A DNA stretch of 64,000 nt from Bolinopsis microptera (Eukaryota > Ctenophora > Tentaculata > Lobata > Bolinopsidae): positions 1,588,312-1,652,311 of the forward strand of contig NC_087084.1 in the NCBI RefSeq assembly GCF_026151205.1. Reading direction: 5' to 3'. Below, piece by piece: positions 33,379-45,085 of this stretch. Within the stretch, counting starts at the first letter, position 1, and every line of letters begins with the position of its first letter. The notes below the pieces were generated by a model. It ran no database searches. It saw only the letters and a program-made list of their open reading frames with translations, and had not been told where the DNA came from. The translations under genes and the position numbers were made by a program.

Positions 33379-35323
33379 GTGAAGCTGTTGCCATAACACC
33401 AGTTCTGACAACGGAGGGACGACGAGCCATTTTGACTACTTATTTCACTGCCATAGACGTATCCGACGTCAGGATCACATGGCAAAAAAGAAGTAAGTAA
33501 ACTTTATCTTAGTTAACAAAAGTAATTGTGTTCACAGTTGTATGTTTTTTGAATGATAAGATGTCATTGTTTTTATAAACAAGTTTAAACTTAATATTTA
33601 CAGTTGAACAAAAATTCAGTTCAATAAAAACTTCAATTTTATACCATTTATAACAAACAAAACTAAATTAAAAACAAACCAATAATTAAAGGGAGTAGAA
33701 CTAAGTTCTAGCTATAATAAATGCTGTGTTTTAGTTTAACCAAACTAAACAAGAAAGTGAGTACAACTAAGTAACTCAAGAAGTTTAGAGAATGCCAATC
33801 TAATAAAACTTTGATAATTACTACTAGATGGACGGTCAATAAATTGGGAAAGTCTTCCATCGGATCACCAGTACCGTACACTTATCTCTCCAATTGATAA
33901 GAAAGGTGTGATGTCTACCAAACTCCTCATTCAGAGATTGACTAGTAGCGATGTTACAGGTTATATGATATTGATAGGTTCTTCAATAATTTTAAAATCC
34001 CGATATTTTAGTTAAACTAGTATCATGTTATTGTTTAACCGTGGTGTCTGCAGTTGCTGATGCTGCTGCACTTTATAAAACACGTGTATAATTTATTTTT
34101 GGATAACATATCTCTCTAATATAGTTTTAAATCAAAATATAATTAAACATGCATTTTAATTTTGAAGTTTTGAAGTCTATGTTTCAGATTACAGAGCGGT
34201 TATTTTCCTTTCTGGTCAACAGCAAACATGCGACGTAATATCCGTCAAGTCAGTTGAAGCAGCAATTTCCAAAGTAAAAGCCGTTTTTGAAAGGTCGACT
34301 GCAATCTTTTCAGTTTCAGTCCTTGGAGACATCAAGCCATTGAGTGTATTCCTTCACTATCATGGTTTGTTTTTCTTCGATTATGATTCAGTTTACATCG
34401 TTTTAAGACTTTTAAAGTTGTATGATTCCTACACCGAAACATTAACGGAAGGTCTATGGCAACACTAATAAATTAAGAATAAAGAAAAATAATGCATGAT
34501 AAATTGAGAAACAGCTGGCTCATCCTGTATTTCTTATAAAATGCAGGTTTATTGTGTATCAAAGTTTGCAACTACAATGATATTTTTCTCAGAAGGGAAC
34601 AAAGATATTTCAATATCCCTTCCAGACTTCTCTGCAGTATCGGGCCCCTACACAATCTCACATCATTTAAAAGAAGTGTATTCTTGCGACGGTGGTCTTT
34701 ACAGCTTCAGGTGTTATTTCATTTGAAAAATTGTATATTAGAAATTACTTAATTCAGCCACTTATCGTATTACTTTTATTTTTGTAAATCGTGCTTTATA
34801 TTGTTGTCGAAGCATCGACTTACAATCCGATAAAGGTCACAATTAATGAAGTTCACTATATAATATAGAAATGATAAATTGATTACACACATGGTCCAAA
34901 TTTGCATGCCCCCTCAGGATTAAGTTGGACACTGGATTCGAATTCAGTACCGATGAGACGACCCTAAAAATAAAACAACGCTGTAAGCCACCCCGTACGC
35001 CACCAAATGCACATTTGAAAATGGTCAGTATCTATGGATATGTTATTACATATTGGATAGTCAGATTAAAACTAATAAGCATTTCATTTTCTCGATTTGA
35101 CAAGTCCTTTTTCATATCCATTATACTCAATGAATCCATTTTGCAGGTTGAAATTGCTGAATCGGACGACTATAAATATGTCGTCACGTGTATTGATGTA
35201 AAGATGGTTTTCATGAACGAGGATGCGAAGGAAGTGGTGTGTAACACATCTACCGGAGTATACTACACTAGAACTGATCTTAGTCCTTGTTTGAGAGTTA
35301 TCGAACAAATTTACCCTCAATAA
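33379..35323 (+). CDS. Secreted/extracellular protein with Ig-like region and C-terminal CCP (Sushi) module, 5' end missing
   Basis: Five consecutive exons with compatible phases: 33379-33492, 34188-34364, 34593-34710, 34918-35023 and 35147-35323; donors GTAAGT, GTTTGT, GTGTTA and GTCAGT, each acceptor ending in AG. The first two exons begin in phase 1, as is common for extracellular modules. The first four encode beta-rich sequence with Ig-like features (RITWQKR, YRAVIFLSGQQQTC, VYSCDGGLYSFR). The end of exon 4 and exon 5 encode a CCP/Sushi pattern with four Cys: RCKPPRTPPNA, YVVTC, EVVC and LSPC. No transmembrane segment before the stop, so it is secreted unless spliced otherwise. The stop TAA overlaps an AATAAA at 35319-35324. 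Upstream exons, including a signal peptide, were not found. Adhesion, recognition or complement-like roles are possible; the exact function is unknown. Confidence 0.7.
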
Positions 35324-35324
35324 A
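35319..35324 (+). terminator. Poly(A) signal overlapping the stop codon
   Basis: CTCAATAAAAG: the TAA stop of the Ig/CCP gene is inside AATAAA. Confidence 0.4.
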
Positions 35325-36222
35325 AGGGGCTGAAACCTTCAAATCATAACTCATTCATATATTCATATATGAGTATATGTGTGTGGCTCATACTTAAAAA
35401 TAGACTTTCGTGAGCAATTATTATTTAATGCTGTTATTTTTTGGTGATTGTTTACAGACAAAATTGTACTTTTTTTGATCAGATAGTTTGATATTTACAT
35501 TATATATAACTAACCCGCATTTTACCTACTGATTGGGTAACTGTAGTGGTAGCCATTATCGTTTAGTGTGGTGTTTAATCAGAATTTTTCAACTCAATCA
35601 AATTAACTTTTCCTCTCCATTTTTTGTCACCTTTGATAAAACCAAGTTAATTTTTAGAGAGCCCTAGCCATCTATCGGAGAGCCGCTGTGGTATTCTTTG
35701 AAGTATTTATAAGTTTACATGACTATGAACAGGGTACAAATGCTGTTTGTTATTTAATTTTTCATCAAAATGAGAACCGTGAAATTCAATTTATAGCGAA
35801 TAGGTTTTTTAAAATAATCCATCTACAATTACTTAATCTTATTGATTGATTTTTGGATCAAATTTTGATTCGTCTTATTTTATTGAAATGAAGACATGAT
35901 AGTGATAGAAAATGTTATGCTTAATTGATATTACCGACTGCAATCATTTTTTTCGAGTAGTATATACTCATATAGTACGATCATGATTCTCAAACCTGTT
36001 ATATTTTATGTTCGAAAATATTCATTTTGATGTTGTCAACTATGTAGACTTTTAAAATTATTACACATCGAATTTTCATTATATGATGCTTTTATTTGTA
36101 CCATGACACATAATTGAAATCTTTATTTTATGGACATTGGACATGTTCATTGTTCATGTCTCTCTCTCTGTTCTGGTCAACGGCATTGTTCATGACTATA
36201 AGACTTTATAAACCCTCAATGG
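35325..36222. other. No recognised feature
   Basis: AT-rich intergenic DNA with short CATATATTCATATATGAG-type palindromes near 35350. No exon seen. Confidence 0.4.
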
Positions 36223-38889
36223 TTAACCCATTAGGGACGATAGGGTCGTTTACGACCCACCTTTTCTAGAGGCTATAGAGGACAAACCAAAATACTAAAC
36301 GTCACGAATCTTTCGCACATATGCTCAAAATTTATTGCGCTACATTATTGACTTTCCAGTCGAGACCCAATTAATCACTAACAATTAAATAATTAGACTA
36401 ATTAGTCGTCATAATTGGAAAATATTTCACTTAACTTCTTGCCTTGATTGGGACATTAAAACTTTATGTAGGCTTACTTTTTTGAGAACAAAATAGTTGC
36501 GGGCAACGATTTCCTTGGCACGAATGAAAAGCCCGTGATAATCAAATGTTCACAAACAGAGCTAGACGCTGTTTACTAACTGCGGTCGCATACGACCCAC
36601 TCGTCCGGGTCGCAAACGACCCATCACGGTTTTTCGGCTATTACTTCTGAAACAAAGACGTTAGGATAAAATAAAAACTGTAGCATAAGTTAAAAACGTA
36701 TGGTCAATACTGTGTGACTCCAACTTTTCAAAAATAGAGAATTTGGGTCATTAACGACCCACTCGGCTCACTTGCTTATTACTACATTTGTCCATGTAAC
36801 TTCTTGAATTCAGCCTAAAACATGACATCATAAGTGCAAACTCGCCTCTCAGCAAGTGATTATCATCATAAACTGCGAAAAATCGGTTAAATGGGTCATT
36901 AGCGACCCACTAGGACCACAAAATTGATTAATTAAATATAATGTTGTCAAACTTTTACAAATATTAGTATAAAAACATATTATATCTTGGTCATTACTCC
37001 TGTACGTTGATTTAACTTCTTAAATCGATCAACTGGGTCAATAACGACCCACTCGGAAGTTGAACCACTTCATTAATTATCATGCTGTTCCACCATCAAG
37101 AAAGACACTCGTAGGTCTTAATTCCACACAAACCACGGTGGCTGACAACTAGCCCTTCTGAGATCCAGGGCCAACGGAAGGGCAGTCATCACTCATCAAA
37201 GAGCTGCGAGAATAACACGACTGCATATGCCTGGAGTTGCGTCCTGACTATGGTGCGTGGAAATCTGTACCGAAAGGACCGTGGCCGTGTCGCAAAAGAA
37301 AAGGAGATCGGCCCTCGTTCCTAACTTGCTAGGTAATAGCCATGCTGTTGTTGTTGCTTATTAGATTCTGTTACCTTTTTGGTCAATTTCGAATCTTGGT
37401 AAACGACCTGCTACAACCCACCGCTTGAGACCCAGGGTCCCACGGTGATCAGATCATGTCACTCAAGAAAAATCCCCTGAACGAAGTTTACGAGATATCC
37501 TGTAACCTTGGGTAAATACTGAAAGAAGAGCGGTCAAATTGCATATTCTAATCCAACATGCCAATCTGTTTGACATTCCTAGAAAGTACAAGAATAACTA
37601 AACAACTGCTGCATTCAGATGGCTAAATCTACAGCTCTGTGAAGAAGGACAAGGAAAAAGCCCCCCCCCCCCCCCATCTGGCTGGCGGTGCTGCAACCTG
37701 CAATCTTTCAGACAACTACTTCGTTGTGGGTAATAACCCCGCAACAACGAGGCAGCTTTCAAAACGAAACCAAGTATTACGTAATCGGCCGAGAGGGAGG
37801 GGGGTTTCCAAATGATTACGCTAGTGTAATTTTGACATAATAGCTATGTGGTGGGGTGTGGGGGGGGGGCGGGGCTAAAAATTGTCCAATAAGTGATTAC
37901 GTAATATTATGTCAATGTGAACGGCCCCTAAGAAGTAAAGAAAGGAAGCTGCGAAATGAGTAGATGCAGCCATCTGAAATCTGAATCCAGCAGTTGTAAA
38001 GTTCTTCTTGGACTTTTTAGGAATCGGGAAAAGATAGGCACGTTGTTTGTTGTCTCACGACATTACGGTCGTGTACTAACAGCTGATAAACTCACCTACC
38101 TATCAATCCAATTCTGCCTATTATTCGTCAGTGATTGGGTGACGTGATCTGCAGATCACCTTGAGACTCCAGATCTCAGGAGGGCTAGTGGTCATCCACC
38201 CGTGGTTTGCGTAGAATTAAGACCTACGAGTGTCTTTCTTGATGGTGGAACAGCATGATAATTAATGAAGTGGTTCAACTTCCGAGTGGGTCGTTATTGA
38301 CCCAGTTGATCGATTTAAGAAGTTAAATCAACGTACAGGAGTAATGACCAAGATATAATATGTTTTTATACTAATATTTGTAAAAGTTTGACAACATTAT
38401 ATTTAATTAATCAATTTTGTGGTCCTAGTGGGTCGCTAATGACCCATTTAACCGATTTTTCGCAGTTTATGATGATAATCACTTGCTGAGAGGCGAGTTT
38501 GCACTTATGATGTCATGTTTTAGGCTGAATTCAAGAAGTTACATGGACAAATGTAGTAATAAGCAAGTGAGCCGAGTGGGTCGTTAATGACCCAAATTCT
38601 CTCTTTTTTAAAAGTTAGAGTCACACAGTATTGACCATATGTTTTTAAGTTATGCTACAGTTTTTATTTTATCCTAACGTCTTTGTTTCAGAAGTAATAG
38701 CCGAAAAACCGTGATGGGTCGTTTGCGACCCGGACGAGTGGGTCGTATGCGACCATAGCTGTATCTTTTAAAGTAAACGAGATACAGATTGGCTTTTTTG
38801 GATATCTCATTTTTGCTGTAATGTGACCTAGTGTGTTAAACGGCATCGAAATCGGCAAACTTTAAAACTCGTCGTCCATAATGGGTTAA
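36223..38889. mobile_element. piggyBac-like non-autonomous element, TTAA-flanked
   Basis: Ends read TTAACCCATTAGGGACGA (36223) and, inverted, TTAACCCATTATGGACGA (38889). TTAA at each edge and CCC-starting termini are piggyBac hallmarks. Subterminal arms of about 590 bp (36583-37170 and 38165-38754) are inverted copies of each other with few differences. The left arm holds spaced 16-bp GGGTC....GACCC palindromes. The central 1 kb (37171-38164) holds G/C homopolymers and no transposase. Confidence 0.85.
36243..37050. repeat. Array of spaced GGGTC(N6)GACCC palindromes
   Basis: GGGTCGTTTACGACCC at 36243, GGGTCGCAAACGACCC at 36607, GGGTCATTAACGACCC at 36745, GGGTCATTAGCGACCC at 36893 and GGGTCAATAACGACCC at 37035, with mirror copies in the right arm. 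Likely transposase-binding sites (inference). Confidence 0.8.
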
Positions 38890-39230
38890 AATACTCGTCT
38901 CATCCTCTGAGCTAACTTTGTCATATTTAATATAACGATATGCTGCCAGCTGCTGTGTTTGACAACATTTTTTGAATGTCGAGTTGATAAGATAGTTTCA
39001 TACGACTTTTTTACTTTGTTTGATGGTACCCACCATTTCCGTCACACATTTAAAAATATATGAAATCACTGCACAAAGAGACTGATCCTGTTTCACTAAA
39101 ATTAACCACTTGCCAGGAAATTTTAATTACGGTAGTAGTAGTACGTTTATTTTTGATCACGACGGGACTCCTAAGTTGATCAAAATCGCGATAATGGCAA
39201 TTTTCAGTGATCTTAACGATTTTTGATCGA
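38890..39230. other. No recognised feature
   Basis: AT-rich DNA between the piggyBac-like element and the MITE; no exon seen. Confidence 0.4.
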
Positions 39231-39238
39231 TTTGGTCC

Positions 39239-39384
39239 CAGGGACAAAAGGATTTCGCGATTATTTTCCAAAAATCGCGATACCGCGATTTTTAACGACT
39301 ATACATTAAACTATACATAAAATTTGAAGCAAATAATGGGAAAAATCGCGATTCGTTACATGCCGCGATTTCCTTTTGTCCCTG
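39239..39384. mobile_element. hAT-type MITE, 146 bp
   Basis: Ends CAGGGACAAAAGG / CCTTTTGTCCCTG with the perfect 8-bp duplication TTTGGTCC (39231-39238 and 39385-39392). Same family as 31165-31313, opposite orientation. Confidence 0.93.
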
Positions 39385-39668
39385 TTTGGTCCCCACGTGT
39401 GCAAATTTCAACTTTTCAACTTTTAAACTAGTTTATGCCATTGCCACAATATAGATCTAGAGGCCATCTACTTAGGAAATCCGACAAAATCGCAGATTTT
39501 CAGACCACCCCTCCCCCTGTCCGGATGTGTCCGAATTTTCAAAACCACCCCTCCCCCGGACGTCCGGATTTCCAGCTACTTTTAATTAAGAGTACAAATA
39601 AAACCAACTCAAATTCATTGTTAATAAAATGTGTAGTTACTTTAAAAAATAGACAATAATAAATTTGT

Positions 39669-39753
39669 GTCGAACAAGTTTAGCGCAGTTACATTTAAGT
39701 AGCCATCCAATCGAACAAGTTTAGCGCAGTTACATTTAAGTAGCCATCCAATC
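39669..39753. repeat. 42-bp tandem duplication
   Basis: GAACAAGTTTAGCGCAGTTA and the following 22 bases occur twice in a row, with a third partial start (CGAATAAGTTT). Confidence 0.9.
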
Positions 39754-40532
39754 GAATAAGTTTATAGGCAGTAGGAGAATATGCGAGTTGTGTCTCGGCT
39801 CTCTCGATCGTGAGCTGCTCTGGGAATCGACTTCTCGTTCAAAATACAGGGATCTAAACTAACGAAGTAATTACAAAGCTATTTTTATTCGCGTCATCTT
39901 TAAAGTTGAATTACAATTTTGCTTTGTTACTGAAAATAAACCTGCTGAACGGCTTTTGATGATTTTTAATTTAAAAATAAATCAATAAAGAAAATTTAGG
40001 CCAGGTGTAAAACTAAATGTTCGTGCTTCATGTTTGCCAGCATTGCTTGCCAGACACTGTGATATCTCCACTTTTTTACGGTCAAATTTTCTTTCAGATA
40101 ATATTGCCGTCTGACAGCATCATGAACGAATACTTTGAAAAGCTCAGTCTATGCAGTCTAATTCCTAAAACCCTATTCTTCCCACGTAAAAGCACGTATA
40201 TCACGGCATATACCACTATTAAAGTATACTAGGTCAGCTCCTCAGTATACAATTTCATGGTTCCACCTCCGATCGAAGGAACTAGAAAAAAATATGATCC
40301 AGAAAAAGAACTTTGTGGTACTTTTTGGGTTAATCACGGATGATAATAGCTTCTCATCGTTAGATTTGGGCGGTTGGAAGTGTATAAAGGGTGTTGGGAT
40401 GTGTTGTCATCCAAATTCCGAATTCGAATGATCTTTTTTTCAATTGTTGTCTAAATTCCAGCTTTACGTAACAGTTTTTTTTACTGTTAAATAAAGTGCT
40501 TTTTAATTTTACCAAGCGTGCCATGCCTAAAA
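39754..40532. other. No recognised gene
   Basis: No exon seen. The outer part (from about 40375) may belong to the fold-back element that follows, because traces of inverted similarity continue beyond its arms. Confidence 0.35.
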
Positions 40533-41419
40533 GGGGTTCACCCTGATTTTTTGTTGTGAAACTCAGTTTCGAGATAGCAGATGACCAACAAACTAGGACC
40601 AGTGACCGAACTTTTGAGGGGGTCTCAGACCCCATGCCAACCGCCAAACGGTGCCTGCGAGGCAGCCACGCCCATATTTGGTCCTAGTTATAAAAAACTA
40701 GGCCAAATTATAGGCCAAATTATAGGCCAAATTTAGCCAAATACCCTGAACATGCCCAAAACCCAGGTTTTAGGTGCTCAACTTGTAATGTAGCTAGTGG
40801 TCCCCTAGACTCGTATGTGAATTTTCATTAAGATGGGGCAAGAAATGACTGAGAATTATGGGCTAAAACTAAAAAGCTTAACTACACATTCTCTACAATT
40901 ATCAGCTCAATATCTACTTATAACTGTGGATTCGGTGTTCAAATAATAGTAAAAATGAAAAAAAATCGCCCATATCTCACATCTTAGTTCGCGATATTTG
41001 CGAAACTGATTTCGCTCAAAACAGTAGAACTCAATAGGGTTTCAAATTCAATATTTTTCATGAAATTTTCAGAATCAACGTACTTTAAAATCGAATTTTA
41101 TTTTTGCGACCTTGTAGTGGAATTTTGAGTTAGGCCTTTGGCGGCTTAATTCTAAAAAATGCACAGCAAATTTTAGAATTTGGCCGCCAAATTTTTGTAA
41201 TGTTTAATGCAAATGTTCAGGGTATTTTATTTGGCTAAATTGGGCCTAGTATAGCTTGGACCAAATATGGGCGTGGCTGCCCCGCGGGCACCGTTTTGCA
41301 TGCAGTTGGGGTCCGGGATCCTCTCAAAAGTTCTATCACTGGTCCTACTCCTACTCCTAGTTTGTTGGTCAACTGCTATCTCGAAACCAATTTTCTCAAA
41401 AAAAATCAGGGTGAACCCC
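40533..41419. mobile_element. Fold-back element with inverted repeats of about 215 bp
   Basis: GGGGTTCACCCTGATTTTTT at 40533 is inverted at 41400-41419. Both arms continue with diverged copies of GAGATAGCAG, the GGTCCTA / TAGGACC region, GGCAGCCACGCCCATATTTGG and TTTAGCCAAATACCCTGAAC, to about 40755 and 41205. No ORF inside. No target duplication identified. Confidence 0.8.
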
Positions 41420-41509
41420 GGCCCTTAATTACTGTACACTCGATTTTTGAAACCTATTTGAAACGATGTATTTTTAATTTCTGGTTCCGAATCACCCCAC
41501 GGCCCATAT

Positions 41510-41690
41510 TCTCGATCACGTCATATGACCATATAAGTATAACTAAAAGCTTAAGGAATTTGGTCAAATTTCTCGTTAGGGTTTATTTCAGTATATACTT
41601 CAGTTAGGGATTGAGTTAGGGTTACTGTTAGGATTGGGATCAGATTAGAGGGTTAAAGTTTCGAATAGTCATTCAGGGCCACCCAGAGAA
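41510..41690. repeat. Inverted diverged copy of the 30-200 repeat
   Basis: TGGGATCAGATTAG (41636), GAGTTAGGGTTACTGTTAGG and CTCGATCACGTCATATGACC correspond in reverse order to window positions about 67-181. Confidence 0.6.
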
Positions 41691-41966
41691 CGTGTTAAAA
41701 TATCACGTGACAGTCGAGTGTAGAGTGATTAATCATCATCTCATTTTGCTTCTAGTTTGCATATTGATATAATTATAACAATTATAACATGGCTTCTTGA
41801 CCGGTGAAGTTGTTTCCTTCAAAAGTTCTCTACTATCATCAGGGGTGTAAACTATTAAAGTATTTGCGAAGGAGCATTGTTGTTCATTTTATTATTTTGT
41901 TCATGTTGTTTTGATTAGTTCCCAGAGGATCGCATGCAATGAGATTTTATGTCGCGAAATATAATA

Positions 41967-42070
41967 ACAGTTTCACTTTCACTTGTAACATCTCGTTAGT
42001 AGCATTAGCAAGTACTAGTATGAAACAGTTTCACTTTCCTTTGTAACATCTCGTTAGTAGCAAGTGATAA
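41967..42070. repeat. Duplicated first-exon start, about 52-bp unit
   Basis: ACAGTTTCACTTTC..TTTGTAACATCTCGTTAGTAG occurs at 41967 and 42023. The copy at 42019 even carries TATGAAACAGTTTCAC, identical to the true start at 42071, but runs into TAA after a few codons. Confidence 0.85.
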
Positions 42071-42071
42071 T

Positions 42072-43629
42072 ATGAAACAGTTTCACTTGACAATTGCTGC
42101 TCTGCTGATACTGCTAGTTCCAGACGTCATTAACGCTGGGATTAACGAGCTTGAGGACGGAGCTAAAGGTAAACATGGTTATAAAGCATTATAGCATGAT
42201 TAGTATATAATGGTTGCTACACGGTACACCTTGAATAATGTATACCTTTGTCATACATTGTATGACCCGCCGCGCACGAGTGCGCGGCTCCACCTGTATC
42301 GTAGAAACTCTACATAACAGGGGTACAGTGAAACGACAGTGGGGGTCACGACGTGATAGTGATACAAGTATACTTTTTATAGTTATAGTTATCACTTATA
42401 TTAGCGGCCACCGCGCGCGAAACGAGGTATACTACGTACGTGTAGCAATGCCTATATGTATATGCTATATAATAGTATAATATTAATGGAGTAATTACGT
42501 TTTTATTGGTTTAGTGTTTACGGCTAACTGATATTATGTAAATTACTTAATGTTTTACTCAACTAAAATGCAAACTATCAAAATTTTCAGTTGAACGAAA
42601 TCACAGTGCTAGTAAGCACAATTACCCTCCCTGTAAGTACACCCACAGTGTACTGTGAGTGAATTGTAAAACTAAGAGGGCGTTTCATAAATAATGTCCA
42701 GATTTTTTAAATCAGACAATTAAGTTTACTGAAATTTGAATAATCTCATATTTTATAGTCTTACTACCCAAATTTAAACTATCAAAACTAGTAACTATTA
42801 CTAACATTGAACATGTAATGTGTAAATAATCTCATTTTAGTTCTCCGCGCCAAAGACTGCAGACCAAGGAAGCACAACGTTCAGGACTGTAGTTGTCTTC
42901 AAGAAATGTTTGTTAAAACTCAGTGTATAGAACGACTGGGCGAAAAGTTCATCAACCACAAATACAAAGGTAACTATAGTAACCAATAGTAACCACTAGT
43001 AACCCTGTTCATCAACCACAAATACAAAGGTAACTATAGTAACCAATAGTAACCACTAGTAACCCTGTTCATCAACCACAAATACAAAGGTAACTATAGT
43101 AACCAATAGTAACCACTAGTAACCCTGTTCATCAACCACAAATACAAAGGTATGCTAAAAGGCAGCATAGAAAACTTAAGGGGCATATTTTAATCCATTC
43201 TGCTGGGATCGGATAAGTAACTCACCAAAATGTAACCCTGTTATATGTATATATAAACCTATATAGTATATATACTACCTATTTACCCTGTATATAGGTT
43301 AAGGTAGTGTGCTATCGACAGTGAGCCTTCAGCCTTAACAGTGTTGAGGTCAAGATTTCAAGGTCCTTAACAATGCGCGGCTTAGCCGCGCATTGTTAAA
43401 CTTAAGGACCTTGAAATATTGCCAAAAATTATCAGGTGAAATAAGTATTTACGGTTTTGCAGCCGAACAAAATTGAACATTGATGTGTATAATTTCAGAT
43501 CCCAAGCCGTCGACATGTGTGAAACATTTCAACTATTGCTACGGTTTTGAGGGGGATGAAACAAAGACATGGTACAACCAGTGCTGCCGGTCTATGCTCT
43601 GTTACATGAAACTCAGAACCTGTGTTTAG
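42072..43629 (+). CDS. Secreted 10-cysteine peptide precursor with cystine-knot-like C-terminal module
   Basis: Three exons: 42072-42168 (ATG and a hydrophobic signal peptide of about 22 residues, MKQFHLTIAALLILL), 42841-42969 and 43499-43629 (stop TAG). Donors GTAAAC and GTAACT, acceptors TTTTAG and TTTCAG, both introns in phase 1; product about 118 aa. Exon 2 has four Cys including a CxC. Exon 3 has six Cys spaced C-x6-C-x14-CC-x4-C-x6-C, the layout of an inhibitor cystine knot, a fold used by animal toxins, antimicrobial peptides and signalling peptides. No dibasic propeptide site is decisive. The activity is unknown, and 'toxin' is only one option. Three exon edges have local duplicates nearby (41967-42070, 42949-43152, 43715-43789). 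Confidence 0.7.
42949..43152. repeat. 60-bp minisatellite duplicating the exon-2 end and its splice donor
   Basis: GTTCATCAACCACAAATACA, then AAGGTAACT and TAGTAACC units, repeats three times plus a final partial copy with donor AAGGTATGC (43149). The period is 60 bp, so each copy keeps phase, but reading through the first donor meets TAG at once. Confidence 0.92.
43303..43417. repeat. Transposon end plus 63-nt nested hairpin in intron 2
   Basis: GGTAGTGTGCTATCGACAGT matches the left end of the insertion at 22282. It is followed by an inverted repeat at 43355-43417 (ATTTCAAGGTCCTTAA outer arm) enclosing CAATGCGCGGCT-T-AGCCGCGCATTG at 43371-43395. Confidence 0.8.
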
Positions 43630-43639
43630 TTATTTTACC

Positions 43640-43709
43640 AATTTAGTGTTACTAAGGTGTTACTAAGGTGTTACTAAGGTGTTACTAAGGTGTTACTAAG
43701 GTGTTACTA
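43640..43709. repeat. CTAAGGTGTTA 11-bp tandem repeat
   Basis: Five or so perfect units between exon 3 and its duplicate. Confidence 0.85.
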
Positions 43710-43714
43710 GGTGT

Positions 43715-43789
43715 ACATGGTACAACCAGTGCTGCCGGTCGATGCTCTGTTACATGAAACTCAGAACCTGTGTTTAGTTATTTTACCAT
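43715..43789 (+). pseudogene. Duplicate of the exon-3 3' half
   Basis: Repeats 43568-43640 (from ACATGGTACAACCAGTGCTG through the stop and beyond) with one substitution (GGTCTATG to GGTCGATG), which changes one codon. It encodes the CC-x4-C-x6-C end again but has no acceptor of its own. Confidence 0.9.
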
Positions 43790-45080
43790 GAAATTTCAAA
43801 GTTAACATTTGGTAAACATTTTTCTATTAGGATCTATTTTTAGTAAAATGCACCTGTACCCTCTTAAAGTTAACTACCTTATCGGACATTTTGTGAACGG
43901 ACACAATTTTGAAGTCGAACGGACATTAATGATTAAAATGAACTCTCAGAGGCATTAATTTAATATATTTAATTTAACTGCCTTGTCGGACTTTATTTGA
44001 ACGTACATTAAAATGAACGCTAGGGCCTCCGCCGTCCAATTAATGTCCGTTCAAATTAAGTCCGGTATGTAGAGCTAGATAAAGATAGTGAAGGTGGACT
44101 TTTTCCAATTAATTAACAACTTACCAACATTATTTACATTTATCGAATGTTTTCTCCACATTACTTTATTATTGATATTAAGCGTTTAAAAATGGTTCGT
44201 TTATCCTTGTCCGTAGACTTATCTCAAAACTTTTAAATTACACAGCAGAACGAATATCGGCCAGTGGAAACGGGCGGTATTGAGTCATTAATACGTGCGG
44301 TTCCGCATCCACCGCATTTTTATGTTGTCTCTGCAAACTGGGTGAGTTTTGCGGCAGCACGTGTAAGAAGTGACCCCATTTGTTAGGTACAATAAAAATA
44401 ACATCATTCAGTTTTACGGAAATAATACGATACATTGTTCATACTTTATTAGTGCACGATGGCGCACTACATACTTTATTCCAACAACATTATACAAAAA
44501 TAATCATAATTTACAATGAAATGTGGTCACAGTTCCATGCAAAAGAATTGACACCAACTTGTATGAACTTGACCTAAACCGTGGTGAGCACAAAGATGAT
44601 TGTGACGATAAAAAGAAGTGTTTAATTGTATTTCCCCGTTTATGGGTTGAGTAGTCTTTTCATGACACTGCAATAATGTTAACAATATCAGGATTAAAGA
44701 ACTGACTCACTAGGTGGTGACTGTTAAACTTCAATACTAAATAAAAAAACCCTGTTTCTCGCAACATCCCTTAAAACTTATTCTTTTCTTCAATTTCTTT
44801 CATTGAAAGTGAACTGCTCCAGGCAAAGCGAAAAAGGTTCTTAAATTTGAGAAATATATTTTTATAATAATAATATTCAGATGAGTAATAACTTAATCTA
44901 ATCATTTTAAAATTTAAATCATAAAAACAAGTAACTATAGCAACCAGTAGTAACCAATAGTAACCACTAGTAACCTCGTGTTTCAAGGAAGTAACTTGAT
45001 AATAAAAGCTTTAATTAAGGAAATCAAAACAAGAAGAAATAATTGTTCTGTGTGAAACTGTCGCTGTCTCGTGAGCTATA
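43790..45080. other. Intergenic
   Basis: Imperfect inverted copies of CGGAC..GAACGGACATTAAT lie at about 43870-44070. A short TAGTAACCA repeat is at 44943-44975. No exon recognised. Confidence 0.4.
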
Positions 45081-45085
45081 TACAC

